In this document: one piece after another, positions 33,371-41,170 of the stretch
How the letters are laid out: each line of letters opens with the position of its first letter
Position numbering within the stretch: the first letter of the stretch is position 1
Notes under the pieces: model-generated
What the model saw: the letters and a program-made list of their open reading frames with translations, nothing else
What the model was told of the DNA's origin: nothing
The model's database searches: none
Made by a program: the position numbers and the translations under genes
DNA from: Faecalispora jeddahensis
Lineage (GTDB): Bacteria > Bacillota > Clostridia > Oscillospirales > Acutalibacteraceae
DNA length: 64,000 bases
Direction: 5' to 3'
NCBI RefSeq assembly: GCF_000577335.1
Contig: NZ_CBYL010000005.1
Span: 1-64,000, forward strand

Positions 33371-34630
33371 CTATTCAAACCTTTTCTTTTCGCTTTCCAA
33401 ATCATTTGTCTGAATCACCATATTGCCCGCGCGAATGGTATAAGAAAGGGGCACGGGGTTGCATCCACCCTTAAATCCGATTGTGGAAATATTCATGACG
33501 ACATCGCACAGCTTGCAGACAACCTCATGGTCGCCGCGCTCATAATAGCCCGTGGGCCCGCAAATGTCGCAGGCGTCGAGCCCCACCCCATAGGAGTTGG
33601 TGTTTGCACTCTTTCTGATGACGATAAACCGTACCTCAGTGCCGTTCGAGGCCGTATAGATAAATCGGTGGAGATGACCGTCGCCGACGTTTTCAAGCGG
33701 AATCACGATTTCGCTGCCCACGATATCCATCGGCTCGGCGGGCGAAAGGACGGCCTCACGCTCATCGTAGGCCCTGACCACGGTCAGGCATAGAATCGAG
33801 AGCAGATACCCCGCCAGAACAACGGTGCACCAGCGCCTTTGCCTGCGCGATACCGCGCGGATTCTTCGGTGCTGCGCAGGGTTGGAAAAGGAGTCTTTCG
33901 GATGCAGGCTTTTGATCCACAGCAGAACGGGCATCAAAATCGTGATGACCATGATGCCGTAAAGGAACCAGTCGTTGTAATTGACAGACATCTTAATAAA
34001 TTCAAACAGTCCCTTGGACATGGGGATCATTCGCCTTGCCAATAAGAACTGTGCAATGGTTGCGATCTGCTTCACCATATTGACGGCAAGCCCAACGGTC
34101 AGCAAAATTCGCACCAGCCGAAAGGACAGGCCTGTTCCGGCTTGATACAGGGCAAGCCCCGAAAGCCCCACAATCAGCAGGCCGCCCAGATACCCAATCG
34201 ATTTATACAGAAAATCCGTACTGAATACGCTTTGCCCCGCCATCAGGAATTCGGTGGGATACAGGAAGATATCGGGCAGAGCATAGAGCAGCAGCGAAGC
34301 CGCCAAAACGGCATATAATACACTCCATATCCTCTCGTGAAGTTCGGGCAGTCTTTTTTGAAGAATGCCCCACAAAAGCATACAGAAAAGAATTTCCGAA
34401 AGGATTGCAACAGATAAAATACCGATGTTGAAGTATTCTCTGTTGATGAGAACCGTTGTGGATTTGAGCACCGCCAACAGAAGCGCAGCCGCGACTCCCG
34501 CTGTCAGTCCCCAAAGCAACCATTTTTTTTGCTTTTGTTTACCGCCAAGCTGTGAAAGGGCAAACAACATGACCAGAAGAATTCCGGTGGTAAGCGAATT
34601 CTGTACAACCTGGATGAGATATTTCAGCAT
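33371..34630 (-). CDS. DUF2318 membrane protein with predicted Fe-S/metal-binding domain
   Basis: 419 residues. Eight or so helices occupy the first 290 residues. An extracytoplasmic C-terminal domain has DACDICGPTGYYERGD, VVCKLCDVVMNISTIG and FKGGCNPVPL, giving five cysteines in the DUF2318 pattern (C-x2-C, C-x2-C, C). This family is the constant partner of P19 and Ftr1 in bacterial iron loci. The cysteine domain probably holds iron or an Fe-S centre and passes electrons or iron across the membrane. A 46-base stem-loop region precedes it in the mRNA. Confidence 0.9.
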   Translation of the reverse strand: MLKYLIQVVQNSLTTGILLVMLFALSQLGGKQKQKKWLLWGLTAGVAAALLLAVLKSTTVLINREYFNIGILSVAILSEILFCMLLWGILQKRLPELHERIWSVLYAVLAASLLLYALPDIFLYPTEFLMAGQSVFSTDFLYKSIGYLGGLLIVGLSGLALYQAGTGLSFRLVRILLTVGLAVNMVKQIATIAQFLLARRMIPMSKGLFEFIKMSVNYNDWFLYGIMVITILMPVLLWIKSLHPKDSFSNPAQHRRIRAVSRRQRRWCTVVLAGYLLSILCLTVVRAYDEREAVLSPAEPMDIVGSEIVIPLENVGDGHLHRFIYTASNGTEVRFIVIRKSANTNSYGVGLDACDICGPTGYYERGDHEVVCKLCDVVMNISTIGFKGGCNPVPLSYTIRAGNMVIQTNDLESEKKRFE

Positions 34631-34663
34631 GGTGTTACCACCTCCCTGTCAACGTAAATGAAC

Positions 34664-34709
34664 CGCGCCATGGCAGCCCCGCGCCGAAACGCGAACTGAC
34701 CATGGCGCG
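34664..34709 (-). other. Intercistronic stem-loop between P19 and DUF2318 genes
   Basis: CGCGCCATGG (34664-34673) and CCATGGCGCG (34700-34709) are complementary over ten bases. No U run follows on the minus strand. It is probably an mRNA-stabilising or partial-attenuation structure that favours P19 and Ftr1 over downstream genes. Confidence 0.6.
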
Positions 34710-34752
34710 TATCCATATTTTTAGAATGCTGAGTGGTTATGAGATAACAAAA

Positions 34753-35391
34753 TTACCAGACCCGCGGAACATAATCAAAATCCCATTCGGCTACAAGCGG
34801 TTCTGTCCAATAGCGCCCGGTGACACCTGTCTCTTTGTCAACATGGAGCAAAAAGCCCTGTGCTTCGGGGTTTTCGATGCTGAACTTCACTTTGTAAGTA
34901 CCGGCCGCACCAAGCTTGATGTTCGCGCCGTAATGGGGGCCGTCGCTCGCGTTCATCGGCATAAAGGTTCCCTCCACCTTTGTTTTGCCGTCCTCGCTGG
35001 TGATTTCATAATTGACCGTTAGGTTCGGAACAAAATCACCTACGCCATAGCCGAGATCATTCTGCAGCGCAGAGATATCCGCCTCGATATGCATATCGGC
35101 TTCAGAAGCCGGAAGCCCGGCTCTGTCCGCCGGCTCCATATCCACCGGCTGGAAATACACGGCTGCCACATTCAGCGGGCCAAGCTCCAGATCGTCGCCG
35201 ATCGGGAATTCCTCAAAGCCGGCTGTTTCGCCGGGCGCGGCCACGTCGCCGCCGGCATCGCTCGAGGCGGAAGCCTCAGGGGTAGAAGCCGCGGGGGTAG
35301 AAGCTGTGTCGGTCGATGCGCAGCCTGCGAGGGAAAGCGACATCACCATCGCCATGGCGAGGGAAAAAACAGATACTTTTTTAAGAATCAT
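34753..35391 (-). CDS. P19/Tp34-type periplasmic-style iron-binding lipoprotein
   Basis: 212 residues. The lipoprotein signal ends LSLAGC (Cys 24). An Ala/Ser/Asp linker follows, then the P19 immunoglobulin-like fold with GPLNVAAVYFQPVDMEP, ADMHIEADISAL (His and Met metal ligands) and NASDGPHYGANIKL. P19 proteins bind copper and iron and feed Ftr1 permeases. ATG 35391 has AGGAGG eight bases before it; the ATG at 35421 does not. It is the second gene of the operon. Confidence 0.92.
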   Translation of the reverse strand: MILKKVSVFSLAMAMVMSLSLAGCASTDTASTPAASTPEASASSDAGGDVAAPGETAGFEEFPIGDDLELGPLNVAAVYFQPVDMEPADRAGLPASEADMHIEADISALQNDLGYGVGDFVPNLTVNYEITSEDGKTKVEGTFMPMNASDGPHYGANIKLGAAGTYKVKFSIENPEAQGFLLHVDKETGVTGRYWTEPLVAEWDFDYVPRVW

Positions 35392-35463
35392 TGATGATAC
35401 CTCCTGAAATTTATTTTTCATTTTGCGTCATCCTCCCGGTAGAAGGATGACCGCTAAATCTGA

Positions 35464-36714
35464 TTACTCGGACGGATGATCCGACTGCGGGGCGGCTGAT
35501 CCCTCCCCGGCGGCCATTCTCATGGCTCTCATTTTTCTCGTTTTCCTGATCTGAACCACAAACGTTACGATCGTCAGCGCGAGCAGAACAGCCTGCGGAA
35601 TCAATGTTTCCAGCGTGGGATAAATCCCCAGAATATCAACCGAAGTGATACCGGACACCGGCGTGACTCCCACAAGGTTGCCTTCCTGCAGCTCCTTTAC
35701 ACCGGAACCCACAAAGGAGATGGACATGACGAACAACAGAATACTGGTGCCGAGGAAAAACGGCTTCAACGGCAGCTTGATGCTCATGAAACGAATCAGA
35801 AGATAGATGATCACAAGCGCCACACAGCCTACGCCAAGGCCAAGCCAGACCATGTTGAGATACGTTTTGGTACCGGCCAGCAACGCCTGATAGAACAGGA
35901 TCGTTTCAGCGCCCTCCCTGAAAACCGCGAGAAACGCGGCGAACGCGAGGGAAAATACGCTCCCCCGTGTAATAGAGCTTTGAACCTTGCCCTCTATGTA
36001 GCTCGTCCAAGCGGCGGATTCCGATTTGGACACCATCCAGTTGCTGACATAAAACAGGACCACCACGGCAAGAAGCATTGTCAGCCCTTCGGTAATTTCC
36101 TGATTTGCGCCGCTCGCACCCGACAGGCTATTCAGGATAAACGCCATGATGACGCTCGCGCCCAGGGCAATGACCGATCCCCAATAAACTGCGCCGGTTT
36201 TTTCCTTGTTCCCGGATTTGACCAGATAGGCGATGATCGCACCGACGATGATGATGGCCTCAAAGCCTTCTCTTGTTATAATCAGAAGCGAAGCAAGAAA
36301 AACCCCCAGCGCGCTCTCTTTTTTGCCATCGAGCTGGTCGGCGTCTTCCCGCAGCAGCCTGGTCAATTCGTCGAGCGAGGCTTTCACTTCCTCGTTTGTG
36401 CTGCCGGCGTTTATGGCCTTTTTCGCAAAACTGAACTGATATTCCACTGTTGCCGCACGGTTCCCCGATATATGCGCCATCACCGTTTTTTCAAAGCCCA
36501 GCTTTTCATAGTACGAGTAGTAGGCAACATCGACTTTCTCTTTCGCGGCTTTCGCTTCTCCCGATACATACAGATCGTAAGACTCATCCAGAACGGATTC
36601 CATTTCGTCCACAACATCGTTCCATGTCTCATGGGCAGTGGCAGCGGACGCCGCTATGGAAAACGAACTGACAAGAACCAGCATCAGTGTAATTACAGCA
36701 AATATCTTTCGCAC
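35464..36714 (-). CDS. ftr1: Ftr1-family iron permease with N-terminal extracytoplasmic domain
   Basis: 416 residues. A cleavable signal peptide (to about 25) and a helical extracytoplasmic domain (about 27-135) precede seven membrane helices. The two iron-ligand motifs are REGFE (148-152) and REGAE (266-270). This is the channel of an elemental iron uptake system. In yeast Ftr1 needs ferroxidase-coupled iron; in bacteria P19 is the usual partner. It is the first gene of the eleven-gene operon and follows a GTTAG-N6-CTAAC palindrome at 36803. Confidence 0.95.
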   Translation of the reverse strand: MRKIFAVITLMLVLVSSFSIAASAATAHETWNDVVDEMESVLDESYDLYVSGEAKAAKEKVDVAYYSYYEKLGFEKTVMAHISGNRAATVEYQFSFAKKAINAGSTNEEVKASLDELTRLLREDADQLDGKKESALGVFLASLLIITREGFEAIIIVGAIIAYLVKSGNKEKTGAVYWGSVIALGASVIMAFILNSLSGASGANQEITEGLTMLLAVVVLFYVSNWMVSKSESAAWTSYIEGKVQSSITRGSVFSLAFAAFLAVFREGAETILFYQALLAGTKTYLNMVWLGLGVGCVALVIIYLLIRFMSIKLPLKPFFLGTSILLFVMSISFVGSGVKELQEGNLVGVTPVSGITSVDILGIYPTLETLIPQAVLLALTIVTFVVQIRKTRKMRAMRMAAGEGSAAPQSDHPSE

Positions 36715-36802
36715 CTTTCACCCTCCTTTCCATAAATGATAAACACACAGTGGCGGCATATGACCGACATCCCTGCCGGTACCACAACACACCATATATA
36801 AA

Positions 36803-36818
36803 GTTAGCTCCCCCTAAC
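36803..36818. promoter_or_regulatory. Iron-locus operator candidate, copy 1 (GTTAG-N6-CTAAC)
   Basis: GTTAGCTCCCCCTAAC lies about 90 bases before the ftr1 start, beside a TATATA-type -10. The half-sites match the core of DtxR/IdeR-type iron boxes (TTAG...CTAA). The same palindrome occurs at 38849. The regulator may be a DtxR-family protein encoded elsewhere or the MocR-like protein next door. Confidence 0.6.
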
Positions 36819-36883
36819 AAAAAGTACAAGAACCAGTTCTGAAAATCCGGATGGCTCCAGATTGGTTTCTGAGAGGTCTTGGG

Positions 36884-36935
36884 ATAAAAAATACGGCTGC
36901 GGCTGTGAAAAACCATTGTTTTCACAGCCGCAGCC
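36884..36935 (-). terminator. Intrinsic terminator of the mocR-feoA unit
   Basis: A 17-bp stem, GGCTGCGGCTGTGAAAA (36895-36911) with its complement (36919-36935), is followed on the minus strand by TATTTTTTATC. Confidence 0.95.
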
Positions 36936-36940
36936 ACGAT

Positions 36941-37153
36941 TTATACGATAATTTTGCGGGCCAATTCTCCGCCTATGGCAATGCGCTTCTCCTGAATGCC
37001 GACAATAATGGTATCGTCAAATTGTTTTAATACAATCAATATTTCACAATCCTCTGTGATTCCAACTTCTTTCAGAGTATCTCTCGTTCTGTCCTCTACC
37101 CAAATTGCCTTGACCTGGTGCATTTCACCAACCGACGCCAACGATAAAAGCAT
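36941..37153 (-). CDS. feoA: FeoA-domain protein, stand-alone
   Basis: 70 residues with the SH3-like FeoA fold. It opens MLLSLASVGEMHQVKAIW, then DTLKEVGITEDCEILIVLKQ and KRIAIGGELARKIIV at the C-terminus. FeoA is an accessory to the ferrous iron pump FeoB or, as a free domain, a regulator partner. No feoB lies in the window. ATG 37153 follows AAAGGA; the frame extends to 37228 without a start signal. It lies 88 bases after the MocR-like gene and probably shares its transcript, with the terminator directly after it. Confidence 0.85.
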   Translation of the reverse strand: MLLSLASVGEMHQVKAIWVEDRTRDTLKEVGITEDCEILIVLKQFDDTIIVGIQEKRIAIGGELARKIIV

Positions 37154-37241
37154 CACGACCAATCCTTTATGAATATGTATTTGGACAATCAGCAGCATAT
37201 CAAAAAGACCTACCCTGCCCATAAACATATTTTAGAATCGT

Positions 37242-38768
37242 CTAACGCAAAGCAAAAGAACCAGACTCAACGTCTTGCATGGCTCCAGAATCATGATCGT
37301 GCCATGCCGCAGAAAGGCGCTCAACCGCGTCGGGGATATCTTTCAGCGGGATTCCCCCATAATTCAAAAGCACCGTCGCGCTTTGGCCTTTTTCAGGGCG
37401 GCTCCAATAGTGAGAGGTTGGATACACGCCTACACCTGCCCTGCGGGCCCGGCTGATCAATTCCTGCTCTGTGATCGGCCACTCGGCCCGAACCAGCAGA
37501 TGCAGCCCGGCATGAAATGCCGAAATATGTATGCTGTCTCCAAATCGATCGTTCAGAGCATCGACCAGCGCCTCGCATTTGATCCGCTGCGCCTTTTTCA
37601 TTTTTCTCAGGTGGCCTTCCCAAAGGCCTTCCTTCATAAACATCTCCAGTGGTTTTTGCGTCAGGAACGAAACAAACGGAGTATAGTTGTCGAACCGCCT
37701 GTGCAGCTGATCCAGCAGCTTTTCCGGAACCACCATATAGGAAACGCTGAGGCACGGAAATAGCACATTCGAGAAGCTGCCAATGTAGAAAACCCTGTCC
37801 GCACAGAGGGATTGAACGGAGGGAAGCATCCTGACGCCATGCTGAAAGTGGCAGTTATAGTCGTCTTCGATGATAAAGGCGTCCTTTTGCCTGGCCCACT
37901 CCACAAGATCATTTCGCCGGGACAAGGGCATCACAATCCCTGTGGGGAATTGATGGGAAGGGGTGATATACGCCGCGATCGCATTGGTCGCTGAGAGCAC
38001 CTTTACATCCGCTCCATGCTTATCAAGTCCCATCGGACATATATTCAGGCCATTGTTCCGGAAGGTGGTGCGTGACTGATCATAGCCCGGCTCTTCCAGG
38101 GCAATATCCAGTCCTCTATTAAACGATTTCAAAAGCTGGCAGGCAAGGTCCAGGCAAAACTGCGTGCCCGTTGTCACAATGATCTGTTCCGCGGTGCAGC
38201 TGACGTCCCGGTAATTCAGGATGTGTTTTTGTATCTCTGAACGAAGCCCTGCTTCACCGAAAACCGATTTTTGCAGAGCCAAATCTTCTTTATAGTCATG
38301 AAAGCACCTGCCGATCAGTCTTTGCCACAGGTTGCAGGGAAGATCGGAATGAAGAAGCTTCCCGCTCTTAAAATCATAGAGAACATCCTGATTTGGTGTT
38401 TCATCGGATTCGTCCTGATGGTGGCAAGTGCAGGCGTCACAACATTTGCCGGTGATACGGCAATCGCAGAAATCATGACAAATGCAGGAGTCACAGCAAG
38501 AGCGGGAGTCGCCTTGCTGAAATGTTTCCATATCCAGAGCTTCCACATAATACCCTTTTCGCTGGATGCTTGTAATAAAGCCCTCCGCAAATAGCTGACC
38601 GTAAGCCAGTTCAACGGTATTCCTGCTGAGATGCAGTTCTGTAGACATTGTCCGGCTCGACTGAAGTTTTGTTCCGGGCTTGAGTGTCCCGTTTACGATA
38701 TCCGCCTTAATCCCCTCATACAATTGGGTATACAGCGGCATTTTACTACTTTCATCTATGATCACCAT
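37242..38768 (-). CDS. MocR-type (GntR-aminotransferase) regulator with Cys-rich linker and no PLP lysine
   Basis: 508 residues. A GntR winged helix (about 1-75, SRTMSTELHLSRNTVELAYG) is followed by a linker with ten cysteines (91, 92, 95, 97, 101, 103, 109, 110, 113, 115) and histidines 98, 116 and 117. A type-I aminotransferase fold makes up the rest (about 128-495). The fold is recognisable (PSHQFPTG, IIEDDYNCHF), but the lysine that binds PLP in MocR proteins (GSFSK) is Asn 334 here, in IGSFSNVLFP. It therefore cannot form the usual internal aldimine. ATG 38768 follows GAGGGG. The gene sits inside an iron locus and carries an iron-type palindrome in its promoter, so metal sensing by the linker is a plausible inference. 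Confidence 0.88.
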   Translation of the reverse strand: MVIIDESSKMPLYTQLYEGIKADIVNGTLKPGTKLQSSRTMSTELHLSRNTVELAYGQLFAEGFITSIQRKGYYVEALDMETFQQGDSRSCCDSCICHDFCDCRITGKCCDACTCHHQDESDETPNQDVLYDFKSGKLLHSDLPCNLWQRLIGRCFHDYKEDLALQKSVFGEAGLRSEIQKHILNYRDVSCTAEQIIVTTGTQFCLDLACQLLKSFNRGLDIALEEPGYDQSRTTFRNNGLNICPMGLDKHGADVKVLSATNAIAAYITPSHQFPTGIVMPLSRRNDLVEWARQKDAFIIEDDYNCHFQHGVRMLPSVQSLCADRVFYIGSFSNVLFPCLSVSYMVVPEKLLDQLHRRFDNYTPFVSFLTQKPLEMFMKEGLWEGHLRKMKKAQRIKCEALVDALNDRFGDSIHISAFHAGLHLLVRAEWPITEQELISRARRAGVGVYPTSHYWSRPEKGQSATVLLNYGGIPLKDIPDAVERLSAAWHDHDSGAMQDVESGSFALR

Positions 38769-38848
38769 ATGCCCGTCCCCTCTCAAAATACGATGATGTC
38801 ATGAGCTCTGATCAACACTCGTTGGCCGCAACTGTGTCGAAGCTCTAA

Positions 38849-38864
38849 GTTAGTCTCTTCTAAC
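38849..38864. promoter_or_regulatory. Iron-locus operator candidate, copy 2 (GTTAG-N6-CTAAC)
   Basis: GTTAGTCTCTTCTAAC overlaps the -10 box of the MocR-like gene promoter, a position suited to repression. It has the same half-sites and spacing as the copy before ftr1. Confidence 0.65.
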
Positions 38865-38891
38865 TATACTGGCTTTTATTGTAAATTGCAA
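38863..38891 (-). promoter_or_regulatory. Sigma-A promoter of the MocR-like gene
   Basis: On the minus strand TTGCAA (38886-38891) and TATAGT (38863-38868) are 17 bases apart. Confidence 0.65.
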
Positions 38892-39113
38892 TATTGTTGC
38901 CTGCATTCACGGTATCGCCTTTTCAATTTATCGCCAGGGTTTTCGTACCGACAGAGTTCAATAAAATAGCAGAATACAAAACACAGGTTGATACTGTGAC
39001 TTTTATAATTTAAAAACAGAGTTATCTGTATAAGAGCTAAATCATGGGATTGTGTTTTTCTCCGAACTAAAAACAACAGAAACTGCCCGCCGTTCTTCTC
39101 TTTTCAACATCAT

Positions 39114-39153
39114 AGAAAAAACGAAAGGATACCACCCTTTGCGGGCAGTATCC
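39114..39153 (-). terminator. Intrinsic terminator of the LacI-controlled sugar operon
   Basis: AAGGATAC (39123-39130) pairs with GTATCCTT (39146-39153). On the minus strand TTTCGTTTTTTC follows. It lies just after the aldo/keto reductase stop codon. Confidence 0.85.
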
Positions 39154-39172
39154 TTCCTGTTTTATTACAAGA

Positions 39173-40156
39173 CTAAAGATTCTCAAACGGAGCGATGATC
39201 TCACTGATTTTCGCCATCATCTCATCGTCAATGTCCCAGGTCAGGCAATGGATATTCTGTTCCAGCTGCTGAATCGAGGAAGCACCCCCGATGATGGAGG
39301 TGACCTCCGGCTTTTGTCTCAGCCAGTTTAAGGCGATCTCGTTCATGGGCTTCCCGTATTCATCCGCAAGGTTCTTCAGCTTTTCCCCTGCCTCAAAATA
39401 CTGCTCGAACTGGGGGCCCACCAGCTTTGGATTTTCATTTCGGATATCATTCCTGGAAAAAGTGATCCCAGTATGGAATTTGCCCGCCAGCAGCCCCTGG
39501 AACAGTGGGCTGTAAGGCAAAAACGCCTGACCGTGTTTTCTGACGGCGGGCAGCACTTCCTTTTCCGTGCGGTAATCCAGCGGAATACCGTGATAGCTGG
39601 TGGTGTTGCGTTCCAGCATATTATACAGGCTCTGCTGACAATGGACCTGTGTCAGCTTCATCATTTTTTCCACATCCGCCTGAGAAAAATTACTCAGCCC
39701 GACATAACGGATTTTCCCGGCCCGTTTGATCTCCTCCAATGCTTCGGCGGTTTCCTCCAGCGGCACGTTGGGATCCGGCCAATGCATCTGGTAGATATCA
39801 ATATGGTCTGTCTGCAGCCTGGTCAGGGTTTGATCGATTTCCTTCATCAGGCTTTCTTTGGAAAGATTGTTGGTCGTTTCGTGTGCATCGTTCCAGAGAA
39901 GCCCGCCCTTTGATGCAATCAGAACCTTATCTCTCAAATGCCCTTTCTTCAGGGCCATTCCCAGAACCTTTTCCGAATGTCCCCACCCATATACGGGGGC
40001 CACGTCAAAAAAGTTGATTCCCAAATCAATCGCTTTGTGGATGATATCAATGGATTTCTTATCATCCGTCGAATCCCAGTCACCGCCGAAATTCCAACAC
40101 CCCACACCAATGATGGAGATTTCTTCCTCTATCATTTTCACCTTTTTGTAAAGCAT
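39173..40156 (-). CDS. Aldo/keto reductase
   Basis: 327 residues, NADPH-dependent TIM barrel. The catalytic tetrad is visible: Asp in FFDVAPVYGWG with its Tyr, Lys in VLIASKGG and His in IYQMHWPDP. The NADPH-binding GGASSIQQLEQNI region is near the C-terminus. It is the last gene of the rbs-like operon, 36 bases after the permease gene, and probably reduces or oxidises the imported sugar or its aldehyde product. No sugar kinase is present in this operon, so a redox first step in its catabolism is plausible. Confidence 0.92.
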   Translation of the reverse strand: MLYKKVKMIEEEISIIGVGCWNFGGDWDSTDDKKSIDIIHKAIDLGINFFDVAPVYGWGHSEKVLGMALKKGHLRDKVLIASKGGLLWNDAHETTNNLSKESLMKEIDQTLTRLQTDHIDIYQMHWPDPNVPLEETAEALEEIKRAGKIRYVGLSNFSQADVEKMMKLTQVHCQQSLYNMLERNTTSYHGIPLDYRTEKEVLPAVRKHGQAFLPYSPLFQGLLAGKFHTGITFSRNDIRNENPKLVGPQFEQYFEAGEKLKNLADEYGKPMNEIALNWLRQKPEVTSIIGGASSIQQLEQNIHCLTWDIDDEMMAKISEIIAPFENL

Positions 40157-40192
40157 ATCCGTGTACCTCCATTGCTCTCAAAATTGTATTGT

Positions 40193-41167
40193 TCAGTTTC
40201 TTTTTTTTCGCACCTTATCCAGAACAACCGCTATTACAATCAGGGAACCGATGATGATTTCCATGATAAAAGAATTGATCCCCAAAAGGGTTCCCCCCTG
40301 CCGCAGGGTAGCCATGATCATGGCGCCCAGCACCGCGCCGATTACAGAGCCCTCGCCGCCGTCCAGGCTGGCTCCGCCGACCACTGCGGCCGCGATGGCG
40401 TCCAGCTCATACCCCGTGCCTGCATTCGGAACTCCGTTGCCGAGTCTGGAAGCGAGGAGGATTCCTGCTACACCGCACACGCTGGAGCAGAATATGTATA
40501 CGCCGTACACCACGGAGCGCACGCGGATGCCGCTCAGCCTGGCGGCCTCTTTGTTGCTGCCGTAAGCGTACATGTTGCGCCCGAAGGTAGTCTTTTTCGC
40601 GATGAATAAACCGATGCAGACGAACACGGCCCACGAAAGAAACAGATAGGGAATTCCGAGCATGCTGTCTGCCGCGAAATTGGTAAATACCTTTGGAAGA
40701 TCCGATATGGTTTTTGCGCCTGTAATCAGTAAAATAAAATTTCTGACGATGGTCAGGGAGCCCAGTGTGGCAATGAAAGGCGGGACGTTTGCATCATACA
40801 CCAGAATTCCGTTGAACAGACCCACCAAAGCGCTGGACGCGATCGCCAGCAAGATGGCGATCGGGATGGGCACGCCGTTCACCATAGCCATAGCGACAAT
40901 CACGCCGGAAAGCCCGACCACGGAACCGACGGAGATATCGATTCCCGAGGAAGTGATGACAAACACCATTCCGATTGCAATGATGCCGTAGATAGAAGCC
41001 TGTTTCAGGAGCTTCATCAATGTTTCTAACTGGAAAAACACCGGGGATGTATTCCCGAAAAACAGGAACAGCACTGCAAGAATGCCAACCAGAAGCAGCT
41101 CTGTTTGATAGCGTGCCAAAAAGCTGTTATATTGTCTTTGTTTCAATGATTTATTTTCTGCTGTCAT
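40193..41167 (-). CDS. Sugar ABC transporter permease, RbsC-like
   Basis: 324 residues and about ten helices. It has GIIAIGMVFVITSSGIDISVGSVVGL, the family signature of the ribose/xylose/galactose permease group, and the GAVLGAMIMATLRQGGTLLGI loop. It transports monosaccharides with the RbsA-like ATPase encoded four bases upstream. The substrate cannot be read from the sequence. Confidence 0.95.
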   Translation of the reverse strand: MTAENKSLKQRQYNSFLARYQTELLLVGILAVLFLFFGNTSPVFFQLETLMKLLKQASIYGIIAIGMVFVITSSGIDISVGSVVGLSGVIVAMAMVNGVPIPIAILLAIASSALVGLFNGILVYDANVPPFIATLGSLTIVRNFILLITGAKTISDLPKVFTNFAADSMLGIPYLFLSWAVFVCIGLFIAKKTTFGRNMYAYGSNKEAARLSGIRVRSVVYGVYIFCSSVCGVAGILLASRLGNGVPNAGTGYELDAIAAAVVGGASLDGGEGSVIGAVLGAMIMATLRQGGTLLGINSFIMEIIIGSLIVIAVVLDKVRKKRN

Positions 41168-41170
41168 CGT

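Larger units (their letters stand above)
38769..39172. other. 404-base gap: MocR promoter and operator, terminator of the sugar operon
   Basis: It contains the promoter (38863-38891) and palindrome (38849-38864) of the MocR-like gene and the terminator of the aldo/keto reductase operon (39114-39153). The 38900-39110 part is AT-rich, with no gene that I can support. Confidence 0.7.
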
